Source: Acidimicrobiia bacterium
GTDB lineage: Bacteria > Acidobacteriota > Vicinamibacteria > Vicinamibacterales > CAVVIG01
NCBI GenBank assembly: GCA_016871175.1
Contig: VFZL01000004.1
Location: forward strand, 62,001 to 126,000
Length of the DNA stretch: 64,000 nt
Direction of reading: 5' to 3'
How positions within the stretch are numbered: the first letter of the stretch is position 1; every line of letters begins with the position of its first letter. Shown here piece after piece: positions 1-8,885 of this stretch. The notes under the pieces are model-generated. The model saw nothing but the letters and a program-made list of their open reading frames with translations, searched no databases and was not told the origin of the DNA. Made by a program: the position numbers and the translations under genes.

Positions 1-942
1 GAGCGCCCACCGGATGCCACCGGTGAGATGCGCTTTAAACACGGAGTCGTTGGTGAACGTCTCCGCCAAGTGTCCGAGCGACGTGTAGAACACGCGACCC
101 TTCCCCCAGTTACGCCACCAGGATTGCGGGTAGTCACCGCCCTTCCGTACCGCGGCGCGAGGCGAGGCGCCTTCCAGGTTCGTACGCTCGGTATCCAGGC
201 TCAACAGCACGTGCACACGCTCACGCGAGAAGCCCATCGGCGCCTTGAAGCTGCCGGGCTGTGAGATGTTCAGCTCGGGTGTCTTCTCGTTCCACGGTGC
301 CGAGGCAAACACGTAGAACTCTTCGGCCACGGGCCATGTCGTTCCCAGCATTCGCGTCGCCGGATGCTTGGTATCCTCGACCTTCAGCACGCCAATACGA
401 CGCTGGTTGACCGGCACGTCGCTGCCCAGGAGCGGCGTGAAGATGGAATTGAAGTAGTAGGCGCCGAGCATCTCCCCGTACTCAGGGAAGTCGTACATCA
501 TCACCGTGGCGCAGTGGATGCCGATGAAGGCTTTCCCGCCGCGCACGAAATCCACAATCGCTTTCTTCTGCACGGCAGTCAGGCCGATGTCGCCGTTGGC
601 CATCATGATGAGGCCGTCGAATTGATTCAAGTACGCTGGGGTGAAGAACGTCAGGTCCTGTTTCCCGACGCCCGGCTCGTAGCCTTGGAGCGCGGTGACG
701 TCGAACCCCGCCGACTTGCCCCACTCGAGCGTCTGCTGTTCGGCTGCGGGAAGGCTGGCGTGCCCATGGGATCCGGGCGCGCCAACGCCGGGATACGTGA
801 AGATCAGCACCCTCTTCCGCGCGGCACCGCCGGCCTGGGCCTGGACGGTTCGTGTCGTCATCCAAGCTCCGGCCGCAAAGGTGACGAAGAGGAGCGCAAG
901 AAGCGTGAACGCGTGGGCGGACGGTTTGAGGGAATGGCGCAT
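1..942 (-). CDS. ThuA-like domain protein, 3' end outside window
   Basis: The frame is open from the ATG at 942 to the left edge (314 residues, C-terminus missing). Residues 1-36 look like a Sec signal peptide with a hydrophobic core, so the protein is probably exported. The rest reads as a ThuA (trehalose-utilisation-like, class I glutamine amidotransferase-like) domain: an early strand RKRVLIFTYPG, a central stretch KAFIGIHCATVMMYDFPEY and the characteristic tail with YPQSWWRNWGKGRVFYTSLGH and GGIRWAL. ThuA proteins are common beside glycoside or DUF1552 genes in Acidobacteriota and Planctomycetota; the substrate is unknown. A DUF1552 remnant lies directly upstream. Confidence 0.88.
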   Translation of the reverse strand, partial: MRHSLKPSAHAFTLLALLFVTFAAGAWMTTRTVQAQAGGAARKRVLIFTYPGVGAPGSHGHASLPAAEQQTLEWGKSAGFDVTALQGYEPGVGKQDLTFFTPAYLNQFDGLIMMANGDIGLTAVQKKAIVDFVRGGKAFIGIHCATVMMYDFPEYGEMLGAYYFNSIFTPLLGSDVPVNQRRIGVLKVEDTKHPATRMLGTTWPVAEEFYVFASAPWNEKTPELNISQPGSFKAPMGFSRERVHVLLSLDTERTNLEGASPRAAVRKGGDYPQSWWRNWGKGRVFYTSLGHLAETFTNDSVFKAHLTGGIRWAL

Positions 943-1037
943 GGTCAGAGACTCCGGAGCAGATGTACGCATGGGAGCTTACCGCAGGTCGGCCGACGAC
1001 GCCGCGGCGGGGCTCGACGGGCCCCTCATGTCCACGT

Positions 1038-1697
1038 CTACACGCCTGGCAGATCCTCGAGATTGAGCGGTCCGGTGCAGTCCCCCAGCTGCTCCGGTGC
1101 CCGAACGCCGGACTTGTCGAGCAGCGCGATCAGTAGGTTGGTGAGCGGCGTGTCCTTCCTGTACGCGAGATGTCGGCCACCCCTGACACGGCCGGCGCCG
1201 CCTCCAGCCAGCACGAGCGGCAGCGGCGAGTGGTCGAGCAGTGTGCCGTCGCCATCTGGCGTGGCGCGCAGCCGCTCCAGGAAATAGCGCAGCAGATCGA
1301 CATGGTACGTGTTGATCTTGACGAGCTTCGCGATCTTCTGCGGATCGTCCTGGTGATGCGACGTGGAGTGATGCGGGTCGGGGACGCCGATCAGCGGATG
1401 CGTCCGCTGGCTCGTTTCACGTCCGGCGAGGAACGTGATGACGCGCGTCAGGTCAGCCTGGAACGCGAGCGCCTGGAGGTCGTACATCAGCTTGATGTGC
1501 TCCTCGAAATCAGCCGGAATACCGGTGGGCCGGGAGGGCAGCGGGAGGTCGATTGATGTGGCGTTGCGCGCCTCCGCCGCGTGCCGTATCCGCTCGGCTT
1601 CTACAGCCGCGGGATGAACGGTCGTATCGACGATCCAAGGACTGGCTGGAAAGGGCGCGGCTTGTGGGCGAGCTACGATACAGGCGCGTTGCACCAC
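1038..1697 (-). pseudogene. DUF1552 protein remnant with internal deletion
   Basis: The C-terminal half of a DUF1552 protein is visible: IDLPLPSRPTGIP, then AFQADLTRVITFLAGRE, VPDPHHSTSHHQ and TPDGDGTLLDHS. Family members are about 430-460 residues and have an N-terminal Tat signal; only about 190 homologous residues remain and the first half is absent. After LLDHS the text jumps straight to PLPLVLAGGG, losing roughly twenty residues (the usual GSGLSDGNRHTHENLP region) but staying in frame. The first ~30 codons of this frame are not DUF1552-like. Function of the family is unknown; it usually sits beside DUF1592 or cytochrome-type genes. I read this as a deletion-scarred remnant. Confidence 0.75.
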
Positions 1698-1849
1698 ATC
1701 GAGGGCGGGCGGGGGCGCACGAACGAGGTCGTCCGTTTTCAGCTGCGGCCGGACCCGCTCGCCGTTGCGGCCTGTGCGGCGATCACGACGGTTCGTTACA
1801 ATGAAGCGTGGTCGCGACGGTCACGGGCTAGGCGGGACCGTCCGCGCGC

Positions 1850-1939
1850 GGAGGGATGGCCGAGTGGTCGATGGCGGTGGTCTTGAAAACCACTGTACCG
1901 GGAACGGTACCGGGGGTTCGAATCCCTCTCCCTCCGCCA
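1850..1939 (+). tRNA. tRNA-Ser (anticodon UGA)
   Basis: A 90-nt class II tRNA. The 7-bp acceptor stem GGAGGGA (1850-1856) pairs with TCCCTCC (1929-1935), followed by discriminator G and an encoded CCA (1937-1939). The anticodon loop is CTTGAAA inside a GTGGT/ACCAC stem, giving anticodon TGA. A long variable arm (TACCGGGAACGGTA) and a T-loop TTCGAAT are present. The length and anticodon fit tRNA-Ser and not tRNA-Sec, whose anticodon is UCA. Confidence 0.97.
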
Positions 1940-2327
1940 CATCAACGAGTTACGGCCGGTCAATCTTTCTCGGGTGGCATCGGAGGGCTCGCGCTTCCCC
2001 AGAAGTTACCCTATCGAACCGCGCGTAAGGACAACGCCAATGCACTTCGGTCGAATTCATCGTGCCGACCGGCTCAACTGGATCACCGAGCTGAAGGGCG
2101 ACGAGCCCGATGATCTCATTCCGTCCGCGATATCGCCTGCCGGCCTGCGGATCCTATCCGACCACCGCGCCACAAACATCGGCACGGCTCAGGACCTTGA
2201 GGATCGGCTGCTCGGTCCTCACGAGTGCGATAGTGAAGGAGGTCCTTCCGGAATCTCCGTGGGTCATACGGGATCCGGGTGATTCGTTCTGCGGCGGGTT
2301 GAAGTCGACGAGTCCTGCTGGTACGAA
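1940..2327. other. Intergenic stretch after tRNA-Ser, nothing recognised
   Basis: Several short open frames exist on both strands but none resembles a known family or has a convincing ribosome binding site. The stretch lies between a tRNA gene and a transposase remnant, a usual place for insertions to accumulate, so it may hold debris of mobile DNA. Confidence 0.5.
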
Positions 2328-2345
2328 CCGCTCCGGGGGGAGCGG
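2328..2345 (+). promoter_or_regulatory. Hairpin covering the transposase ribosome binding site
   Basis: CCGCTCC (2328-2334) and GGAGCGG (2339-2345) form a perfect 7-bp stem with a GGGG loop. The GGAG inside the 3' arm is the likely Shine-Dalgarno of the TTG start at 2348. Folding would hide it, a known way for insertion sequences to limit translation from read-through transcripts. Confidence 0.45.
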
Positions 2346-2347
2346 CA

Positions 2348-2905
2348 TTGCAGGACACGAAGCTGTTCGAAACGATTCTCGGAATTACCGCGCCGTGGCA
2401 TATTGCGCGGGCCGATTTGAAGACGGACGAGCAGCGCGTCGATCTGTGGTTGGCGCACGAGCCGACACGCTGGCCGTGTCCGGACTGCGACGTCGAGCTG
2501 GCCGGATTTGATCAGGCCGAGGAGCGGACGTGGCGCCATCTCGACACGTGCCAGTTTCAGACGCATCTCCACGCGGAGATTCCCCGTGTCCAGTGCCCGA
2601 CCCACGACGTCAGACAAGTGTGCGTACCGTGGGCGGAGCCGCGCAGTCGCTTCACGCTGCTGATGGAGCGGCTCGTGATTGACTTGATCCTGCAGTGCCG
2701 CACGGTGAAAGGCGCGTGCGCGATCGCCGGCCGCAGCTGGGACGAAGCCTGGGGCAACATGCAGCGCGCCGTCGCGCCCGCGCGCGTACATCGGGGTCGA
2801 TGAACAGGCGTTTCGCAAAGGCCATCGGTACCAGACGGTCGTGTGCGACTTGGAGCGGTCCACGTTGGAATTGTGGCCGAAGAACACAGGACCGAGAGCC
2901 TGGCC
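2348..2905 (+). pseudogene. ISL3-family transposase remnant, frameshifted and truncated
   Basis: Starts with TTG (LQDTKLFETILGIT), followed by the N-terminal zinc-finger region with CPDCDVELAGFD and CPTHDV, and a helix-turn-helix-like part, as in ISL3-family DDE transposases. The frame breaks near 2783; the homologous text continues in another frame as YIGVDEQAFRKGHRYQTVV (the first catalytic Asp of the DDE triad lies in VDEQ), then shifts again near 2866 to VAEEHRTESLA. Intact members are about 400 residues; this stops after about 185. No terminal inverted repeats could be assigned. It is a dead insertion sequence. Confidence 0.8.
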
Positions 2906-2911
2906 TGCGAC

Positions 2912-3090
2912 CCGACCCATGCGGCGCCGCCCCACAGCCAACTGGTCCATGTTGCCGGGAGCTTGCGGTGCAGCAGGACGGCGAGCGCGATCGCGCCGCC
3001 CACGGTCAGCAGCGCCTGCAGCCCGAGAAACGCCAGGGGTGCTGTGTATGCGGCCAGCGCTGTGCGTTTGCGGTGCCGCGGGGCTTCTAG
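2912..3090 (-). pseudogene. Membrane-protein fragment, YhfC-like
   Basis: Read on the minus strand this gives two hydrophobic helices, LAFLGLQALLTVGGAIALAV and a second around LWGGAAWVGSQ, reminiscent of the N-terminal part of YhfC-family intramembrane proteins. There is no start codon context and the fragment is cut at 2912 exactly where the transposase remnant ends, so it looks like a gene severed by that insertion. The family assignment is tentative. Confidence 0.3.
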
Positions 3091-3515
3091 GCCACCGTCG
3101 CGTGGTCGCGTAGGCGACCGAGGAACCTGCGCAAGTCCAGGGGTCCATTCGTGGCGGCCAGATGGACGCGCTTCATGTCGAGCGTGTCGTAGGCATGCGC
3201 CACCACGCTCCGGAATCCCGCCGCGCGCACGAGGCGACTCGACAGCTCGCCGTCCATGACGTCAGCGGCGGACAATCGCTTGAATGCGTCCGCGTAACTG
3301 GTGGGCGTGCCAAGCCGAAGCGCAAGACATGCCGACATCGCGAGGTCGATGACGATCTGCGTGGCCTGCCAGAGGTGGAGAATCACCGCGTCGGAGGCGT
3401 CAGTGGCCGGGAACAACTCGTCCGGCGAGGCCGGCAGTCTGGCCGCCACTCGATCCAGGTGCCGCTCCACTGCCATTGTCCGCTCGGCGAGGACGGCTCG
3501 ATCCAGGCCGCTCAT
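3087..3515 (-). CDS. HepT-like toxin (DUF86)
   Basis: 142 residues, mostly helical. The signature R-x4-H-x-Y of HepT/HEPN ribonucleases is present as RSVVAHAY (R102, H107, Y109). In MntA/HepT systems the antitoxin MntA adds AMP to the Tyr of this motif and blocks RNase activity (established for the family). Its ATG overlaps the stop of the upstream antitoxin gene by 4 nt, the usual arrangement. That antitoxin has lost its N-terminus here, so a toxin without a working antitoxin would be left; either the toxin is inactive or poorly expressed, or it is controlled by another copy elsewhere. Confidence 0.85.
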   Translation of the reverse strand: MSGLDRAVLAERTMAVERHLDRVAARLPASPDELFPATDASDAVILHLWQATQIVIDLAMSACLALRLGTPTSYADAFKRLSAADVMDGELSSRLVRAAGFRSVVAHAYDTLDMKRVHLAATNGPLDLRRFLGRLRDHATVA

Positions 3516-3784
3516 CGGGGCAGCTCCGCGAGGAGGCGCTCGTACCCCCTTCGGAGCACGGGTTCAGCATCGAACCAGAAGGTTGCGGCCTCCAAACGAA
3601 AGCGGTCGGCCAATCCGTCGACGGCTTCGAAGATCAGCTGGCCTTCGCTGGCCGCACGAAACCGCAGCAAGCCACTCGCGCGTTCGAGATCGACCAGATC
3701 GACTCGGTCGGTCTCCAGCGTCGTCACCAGGGATGCCAGCAGCGCCGGCACGCCCTCACGGGGGCGCTGGCGGTCGGTGCTCAT
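3512..3784 (-). pseudogene. MntA-like nucleotidyltransferase antitoxin, 5' end lost
   Basis: 90 residues from ATG at 3784. The C-terminal part of an MntA-like protein is clear (RVDLVDLERASGLLRF, then the ALFEG-like GQLIFEAVDG region), but the N-terminal catalytic element GSxxxGxxxxxSDxDL is missing. Full-length members are about 130-150 residues. Sequence just upstream belongs to a different gene on the opposite strand, so a deletion or rearrangement joined the two at about 3784/3785. Without the GS motif it should not be able to AMPylate HepT. Confidence 0.7.
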
Positions 3785-4171
3785 GGATATCCGCGAGCCA
3801 GCAAGGGTGTGGACTTCGTCGTGGGCGATGAGGCGTTCACGGTGCACGAGGACGGCATCGTCACGATCAACCCCGACGTTCCCATTCGAGTGGGTAGCGT
3901 CGCCGTGGATCCTATTTCAGTTGGGTCCGATGAACGTCATCTCATCGAGGCCCTCGCGCGGTCCTTCGTCCGAGGCGGAGTCCCCATCCTTCCGATCGAG
4001 GCCTTGGTCGGCATGAAGCTCAAGTCCCCGCGGCGCAAAGATGCGGTGGACGTCGTCGAGCTGGTCAAGGCGGGCATCGACACGGCCAGAGTCTCGACCT
4101 ATCTGTCGACGCACGCGGCACATCTGGCCGCGAAGTTCGAGGCCCTGGTCGCCGAGGCCGCGGACGAGTAG
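3785..4171 (+). pseudogene. Nucleotidyltransferase-like protein, N-terminally truncated
   Basis: The frame reads GYPRASKGVDFVVG, then GIVTINPDVPIRVGSVAVD, VLPIEALVGMKLKSPRRKDA and DVVELVKAGID. This resembles small stand-alone nucleotidyltransferase-fold proteins in which RxTKDxDF carries the metal-binding acids; here Asp of GVDF remains. No ATG precedes it; the frame continues upstream into unrelated antisense DNA of the MntA gene. Roughly the first 30-40 residues are lost. A GTG inside GVDF could start a short product. Probably a toxin-antitoxin-type or AbiEii-like relative, but the role is unknown. Confidence 0.55.
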
Positions 4172-4224
4172 CCTGAGGCGGGGACCGTGACCCCGTTGCG
4201 CTGCGCGAGCGCCGCGAGATCCCC

Positions 4225-5136
4225 TCATGGCGCATGCGGTTCCTCGGCCTCCACCATCATCCAGGCGATCCGCCCTTCGCTCGCGAGGCGTTCTCGATAG
4301 CCGCGGCCTGGTGACGGGCTGCGCGTCCTCAGAGCGACCGCCACGGCGTACCGATTCGGAGCGACGGCCCAGCAGCGCAAGTCCGAGACCACGGCGCCGT
4401 CGGCCTCGAGCCGCTCGCGGACGATCTGGCGCAACGCCATCGGCCCTTGGTGATCGAGCAACACCGACGCGGACGTCTTCACCAGACCCACCGACCACCA
4501 CGCGACGATCACCGCGCCCACGAGTCCCGCCGCTGGGTCGATCCACCCGACGTCCCACTGTCGGGCGGCGATGAGCGCGAGGATCGCGAGCACCGAGGTG
4601 GCCATGTCTGCGACGACGTGCAGGTACGCGGCACGCAGGTTGTGGTCGTGCGCGTGCGAGCAGCCGCTCGAGTGGTCGTCGTGCAGCATCCACGCGCTGA
4701 TGCCGTTGACGACGAGACCAAGAACCGCCACGGCGGCCGCGGGGCCGTAGAGAATTGGGGTTGGATGCCACGCGCGTGCCAGGCTCTCCCAGATCATCCA
4801 GATTGCGGTGATACCGAGCACGGTCGCACCCGTGTAGCCGCCAAGCGCGTTCACCTTGCCTGTGCCGAAGGCGAACTGCGGGCTGCTCGCGTGACGCCGC
4901 GCATACGCGTAGGCAAACACCGCGATGCCCATCGCCGCAGTGTGTGCCGCCATGTGGAGGCCGTCTGCCAACACGGCCATGGAGCCGAGGAGCCAGCCAC
5001 CGACGACCTCAGCCACCATGGTGACCGCGGCCAGCGTCGCCACCCACATCGTTCGGCGTTCCGCCGGTGATTCGACGTGGTCCGCGGACGCCGGCCAGTT
5101 GTGTGTATCGTGCCGGACACCCGAGAGGCTCGACAT
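4225..5136 (-). CDS. dmeF: Cation diffusion facilitator, DmeF-type Co/Ni efflux pump
   Basis: 303 residues from the ATG at 5136. Six membrane helices; metal-site motifs are ADGLHMAAH in helix 2 and HVVADMATS in helix 5. A histidine-rich loop (DDHSSGCSHAHDHN) lies between helices 4 and 5. FAFGTGKVNALGGY and HDHNLRAAYLH are typical of DmeF, which exports Co(II)/Ni(II) against the proton gradient. It is directly downstream of the Co/Ni import cluster on the same strand with a 131-bp gap, suggesting import and overflow export of the same metal. The frame is open further upstream but that part has no family similarity. Confidence 0.88.
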   Translation of the reverse strand: MSSLSGVRHDTHNWPASADHVESPAERRTMWVATLAAVTMVAEVVGGWLLGSMAVLADGLHMAAHTAAMGIAVFAYAYARRHASSPQFAFGTGKVNALGGYTGATVLGITAIWMIWESLARAWHPTPILYGPAAAVAVLGLVVNGISAWMLHDDHSSGCSHAHDHNLRAAYLHVVADMATSVLAILALIAARQWDVGWIDPAAGLVGAVIVAWWSVGLVKTSASVLLDHQGPMALRQIVRERLEADGAVVSDLRCWAVAPNRYAVAVALRTRSPSPGRGYRERLASEGRIAWMMVEAEEPHAP

Positions 5137-5267
5137 CTCGCGGATTCTTAGCGGTCCGACCGGCGACAGGGACCACAATTCAACGAAAGGCACATGGACG
5201 CCTGTGTCTGGGCGTCGGAGGCCGCTGAGCGGCGATCGCAAGTCGCAAATCCCGAGTCGACGAGTCG

Positions 5268-6314
5268 CTACGCTTCGGGCGCCTCGAAGACACGAACCTC
5301 GCCGCGAGCTCCGCCGGTCAACAAATAGCGCCCGTCGGGCGACCAGGCCAACGTGCTGACGGGTTGCGTCAAGCGCGCGGATGCCAGCTGGGTTTTCGAT
5401 CGACCCGGGTGCCACACGATGACACGCCCATCGGCGCCCCCGCTCGCGAGCACATCGTCGAAACGGCGGAACTCGAGCGTGGCGACCGCCTCCTTGTGGC
5501 CGCGCAGCACCGTGGGTTTCGTTCCTGCCGGTCCGCGCCCGGTGCAATCCCAGAGCGTGACCTCAGAGCCGCCGCCCGTGGCGAGCCATCGACTCTTGTG
5601 GCTCCACGCCAACGCGCGCACCTTGAGGGGATAGCCCGACATCTGCAGGTCCTTGCCGCGCTCGACAATCCAGAAGTGCACCGTCGAGTCCTGCTCGCCC
5701 GTCGCGATGTACTTGCCGCTCGGGCTCCACCGAGCCGACAGCGACGATCCCTGCCATGTCAGCGTTTTGATCGGCGTCTCGTGTTCCGGATCCAGCACCG
5801 TGACGCCACCGTAGCTGGTCGAGCAGAGGAGCATCTCGTGCGGATGCCACTGGACGTCGGTGACGGTCGCCCGGTGCTTGGGATACTCACGCACCAAGTG
5901 CCCGTCGCGGTCCCAGATGCGGACCGCCCGCCCGGCCGCGCAGGCCAGTCGCGTGCCATCCGCGCTCCAGGCCACGCGCTCGGCCCACGGCGCGCCCGCG
6001 TCCAGCTCTTGGGCCTGGCGACCCTGCGGCACCTCCCACAGGCGCACCTTTCCATCCTGTCCGCACGTGGCGATCGTGCCCCCGCGCGGGTCAGAGGCGG
6101 CCGACGTGAGCCCGTGGGCGTGCGCGCGCGTCTCGAAGGCCCTGACGCCGCGTTCGCGCTCGACCACGGTCAGGCCGCCGCTCACGTCACCGATCGCGAC
6201 GTGCAGCCCGTCGGGCAGCCAGCCCGCCGCGATCACGTGGTCGGCGACGTCCAGGCTGCACCGAGCGTTCAGCATGCGTGTCGGTCGTGCGGAGAGCCCC
6301 GTTACACCAGACAT
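5268..6314 (-). CDS. WD40 repeat protein, last gene of the metal cluster
   Basis: 348 residues with about seven WD40-type blades; GH-WD-like units are visible, such as [48 protein letters not shown] and GRVIVWHPG. No signal peptide or enzyme domain, so it is probably a cytoplasmic beta-propeller scaffold. Its ATG at 6314 overlaps the COG0523 gene by 13 nt, which implies translational coupling. WD40 genes next to COG0523 GTPases recur in bacteria; the propeller may bind the GTPase or its client, but this is inference. A start at the internal ATG 6275 is possible. Confidence 0.85.
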   Translation of the reverse strand: MSGVTGLSARPTRMLNARCSLDVADHVIAAGWLPDGLHVAIGDVSGGLTVVERERGVRAFETRAHAHGLTSAASDPRGGTIATCGQDGKVRLWEVPQGRQAQELDAGAPWAERVAWSADGTRLACAAGRAVRIWDRDGHLVREYPKHRATVTDVQWHPHEMLLCSTSYGGVTVLDPEHETPIKTLTWQGSSLSARWSPSGKYIATGEQDSTVHFWIVERGKDLQMSGYPLKVRALAWSHKSRWLATGGGSEVTLWDCTGRGPAGTKPTVLRGHKEAVATLEFRRFDDVLASGGADGRVIVWHPGRSKTQLASARLTQPVSTLAWSPDGRYLLTGGARGEVRVFEAPEA

Positions 6315-7642
6315 TGCCGGAACCCGGAGGTCAATGCGGCGCGATCAAGCTTCCGGCCGATGAAGATGAGGCTGTTGTGCCGCGGCTCCGTTCCCCACGC
6401 GCGATCCGGCCGACCGTCGAACAGCATGTGCACGCCCTGGAACACATACCGCTCGTCCTTACCATAAAGGTTGAGCACGCCCTTCATCCGGAAGATGTCT
6501 TGCCCTTGTGTCTGGAGCAACGTGCTCAGCCACGAGTTGAACCGCTTGACGTCCAGTGCACCCATGTCGGAGATGCCGACGGAGGTGACCTCTTCATCGT
6601 GCTCGTGATCGGGTTTGTAGTGTCGGTCGGCGCGCGCGGTGAGCGTCGTGCCTCCGGCCTGGAACGTCGCGCTGAACTCGTCGGGATGGTGCTCGGTGAA
6701 CACGGCGATGCGTCCGGCCGCTGGGACGACGAAGCGTGCGGCGCCACCCGACAGGTCGAGCACGTGCAGCGTCGGGCCCGGCGTCAACGCCGCCCCTGGC
6801 GCCGCCGGCACCTCGTCGCTCGAGAACGTCAGCACGGCATCCATCAACACGGACTCCAGCGGATTCTTCGCCTCCGCCGACACTGGCAGGACGACGACGC
6901 CCATCGTGGGATCGGGTCCCGCCTGAACGACGAATTCGCATCCGCCGGCCGGAATGTCCAGGATGCCGCCCCACTCAAAGGGGTACTCCGGCTCGAGGAA
7001 CTGCGGATCCACTTTGAGCGCGCGGTCGAGATCGAAGCCACCTTGGTTGAGAATCCGATCCATGTCGACGACGGCGTTCTCCGTGCGTACGATCTTGGCG
7101 GCGGGATTCATGACTCGCAGTCGCGCTTCGAGGCGGTCCAAGTCGGCCGGGGCCACCAAGTCGACCTTGTTCAGCAGGATGACGTCCGCGAAGGCGATCT
7201 GCTCCTTGACCTCACTGGCCTCGTCGATGTGTTGCCACACGTGCCTCGCGTCGACGAGCGTCACAATCGCATCGAGCTTGAGCACGCCCTGCATTTCGTC
7301 GTCGACGAAGAAGGTCTGCGCCACGGGGCCCGGATCGGCCATACCGGTGGTCTCGATGAGGATGTGATCGAACTTGTCCTTTCGCTTCATCAGATTGCCG
7401 AGGATGCGGATCAGGTCACCGCGCACGGTGCAGCAGATGCACCCGTTGTTCATCTCGAAGATTTCTTCCTCGGCGCCGATCACCAGTTCCTGGTCGACGC
7501 CAATCTCGCCGAACTCGTTCTCGATGACCGCGATCCGTTTGCCGTGGTTCTCGGTGAGGATGCGGTTGAGCAGCGTTGTCTTGCCGGATCCGAGGAAGCC
7601 GGTGAGGACGGTGACAGGGACGCGTTCAGTGGCGGTGCTCAT
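6302..7642 (-). CDS. COG0523 GTPase (CobW/ZNG1 family metal chaperone)
   Basis: 446 residues. Walker [10 protein letters not shown] at residues 15-23, the family metal-binding motif GCICC at 67-71, Walker B-like [11 protein letters not shown], and the guanine-specificity motif NKVD. The C-terminal CobW_C domain has a His-rich patch ([11 protein letters not shown]) that can bind metal, and ends with the usual [15 protein letters not shown]. Members insert Co, Zn or other metals into client proteins using GTP. Its ATG overlaps the stop of the ferredoxin-like gene (ATGA). Context with CbiMNQO favours cobalt or nickel, but zinc cannot be excluded. Confidence 0.93.
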   Translation of the reverse strand: MSTATERVPVTVLTGFLGSGKTTLLNRILTENHGKRIAVIENEFGEIGVDQELVIGAEEEIFEMNNGCICCTVRGDLIRILGNLMKRKDKFDHILIETTGMADPGPVAQTFFVDDEMQGVLKLDAIVTLVDARHVWQHIDEASEVKEQIAFADVILLNKVDLVAPADLDRLEARLRVMNPAAKIVRTENAVVDMDRILNQGGFDLDRALKVDPQFLEPEYPFEWGGILDIPAGGCEFVVQAGPDPTMGVVVLPVSAEAKNPLESVLMDAVLTFSSDEVPAAPGAALTPGPTLHVLDLSGGAARFVVPAAGRIAVFTEHHPDEFSATFQAGGTTLTARADRHYKPDHEHDEEVTSVGISDMGALDVKRFNSWLSTLLQTQGQDIFRMKGVLNLYGKDERYVFQGVHMLFDGRPDRAWGTEPRHNSLIFIGRKLDRAALTSGFRQCLV

Positions 7643-8034
7643 CGGTAGTCCTCCAGCGCGACACCACTGGCCGCGCGGAAACGCTCGAACACGAACGGTT
7701 CGAAGCTCTTCGGTAGGGGCAGTAGGCGCTGCGTCTCGGCCACCTGCGTTGCCCACTGCAGCAGGTGCTCGTAGTCGACGTGGCGAGAGAGGCCGCCCAG
7801 CCAGGTGGTCCCTCGAGACGAGCCGATCGAAACGACGTTGGTGAGATCGCACGGACCGAGACAGCCGCTGATCGTCAGCTGGACGTGCTTCAGCAACCGG
7901 CGGGCCTTCCATTGATCCTTCAGCCACTGCACGGGCACGTCTGGATGGCCCTTGTCCGTGCGCCCGCAGCAGCACCCGAGGCATACGGATATGTGCGCGA
8001 GGGTTTGTCGCTTGGTGAACAGCGCACGACTCAT
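7639..8034 (-). CDS. Thioredoxin-like [2Fe-2S] ferredoxin family protein
   Basis: 131 residues from ATG 8034, which overlaps the stop of the ABC gene by 4 nt. Cysteines are at positions 18, 21, 22, 23, 58 and 62 ([13 protein letters not shown] and [12 protein letters not shown]), the layout of thioredoxin-fold 2Fe-2S proteins associated with cobalamin or cobalt genes. It may give electrons or act as a metal or redox sensor for the GTPase or transporter; the exact role is unknown. The frame extends upstream but that part is antisense to nothing conserved and is not included. Confidence 0.82.
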   Translation of the reverse strand: MSRALFTKRQTLAHISVCLGCCCGRTDKGHPDVPVQWLKDQWKARRLLKHVQLTISGCLGPCDLTNVVSIGSSRGTTWLGGLSRHVDYEHLLQWATQVAETQRLLPLPKSFEPFVFERFRAASGVALEDYR

Positions 8035-8885
8035 GGCATCACCATGGCCGTCTCGCGCACCCGACGCGTCGCAGCACGGCGTACGGCGGTCGCGAGGTCG
8101 GCACCCGATCGCGGGCGCTCCCCGTCCGGCAAGACGCCCGTGTCGATCAAAGCCCGCGTCACGTCCAACACCCACGGTCGGCGAAGCGACGCGTGCGTGC
8201 TCGCCAGCGTCGCCATCCGCTCATCGGGTGGTCCACTTGCCGCGATTCGCCCACCGGCCAACAGCACGACGCGATTCGCCCAGCCAAAGACGAGGTCCAC
8301 GTCGTGGGTGGCCATGATCGCGCCGGCGCCACGGCTGACCGCATCGTCGACGGCCGAGAGCAGCGCGTCCTCGGCGACGGCGTCCAGGCCGAGCGTCGGC
8401 TCGTCGAGCAGCAGCACGGCTGGCTCCATCACCAACACGCCGGCGAGGGCCACCATCCGACGCTCCCCGGCGCTCAACGCGTGGATCGGGCGGTCGGCGA
8501 GCCCGTGGATGCCGAGTCGTTGGAGCCCGGCGGCAGCGCGCCATCGCGCCGCGGCAACGGGGACGCCATCGTTCCGAAGTGAGATGGCCACGTCGTCGAG
8601 GACCGTGGGCCCGAAGAGCTGATCGTCCGGATTCTGGAATAGCAGGCCGATCCTTGACGGAGCTGGTGCCGCGGACGCAGGCTCGGAACGGTCACCGAGG
8701 ACGCGTTCGCCCGCGGCCGGTTCCAGGAGCCCCGCCAGAAGATGGAGCAGCGTGGTCTTGCCGACGCCGTTTGCGCCCAGGAGCGCGACCCGCTCGCCGC
8801 GCGCGAGATGCAGCGAGAGTCCGCTGAGAATCTCGCGGTCGTCTCGGCGGTACGCGAGTTCGCGGATGGCGAGCAACGCCGTCAT
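8031..8885 (-). CDS. cbiO: ECF-type cobalt/nickel transporter ATPase CbiO
   Basis: 284 residues. Walker A GANGVGKT (37-44), Q-loop FQNPDDQLF typical of ECF ATPases, ABC signature LSAGERR, Walker B VLLLDEPT and switch His in ATHDVD. It powers Co(II)/Ni(II) import together with CbiM, CbiN-like and CbiQ encoded upstream. The C-terminal ~60 residues after the ABC fold are an extension. Its ATG overlaps the cbiQ stop (ATGA) and its own stop overlaps the next gene, so the five genes are translationally linked. Confidence 0.92.
   Translation of the reverse strand: MTALLAIRELAYRRDDREILSGLSLHLARGERVALLGANGVGKTTLLHLLAGLLEPAAGERVLGDRSEPASAAPAPSRIGLLFQNPDDQLFGPTVLDDVAISLRNDGVPVAAARWRAAAGLQRLGIHGLADRPIHALSAGERRMVALAGVLVMEPAVLLLDEPTLGLDAVAEDALLSAVDDAVSRGAGAIMATHDVDLVFGWANRVVLLAGGRIAASGPPDERMATLASTHASLRRPWVLDVTRALIDTGVLPDGERPRSGADLATAVRRAATRRVRETAMVMP

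Noticed and set aside
1850-1939. tRNA-Sec supporting the selenoprotein
   Set aside because: The anticodon loop is CTTGAAA, anticodon UGA, with a 7-bp acceptor stem: an ordinary tRNA-Ser.
5137-5547. N-terminal extension of the DmeF-type pump
   Set aside because: The extra ~137 residues are Arg-rich and without similarity; the family start MSSLSGVRHDTHNW fits ATG 5136.
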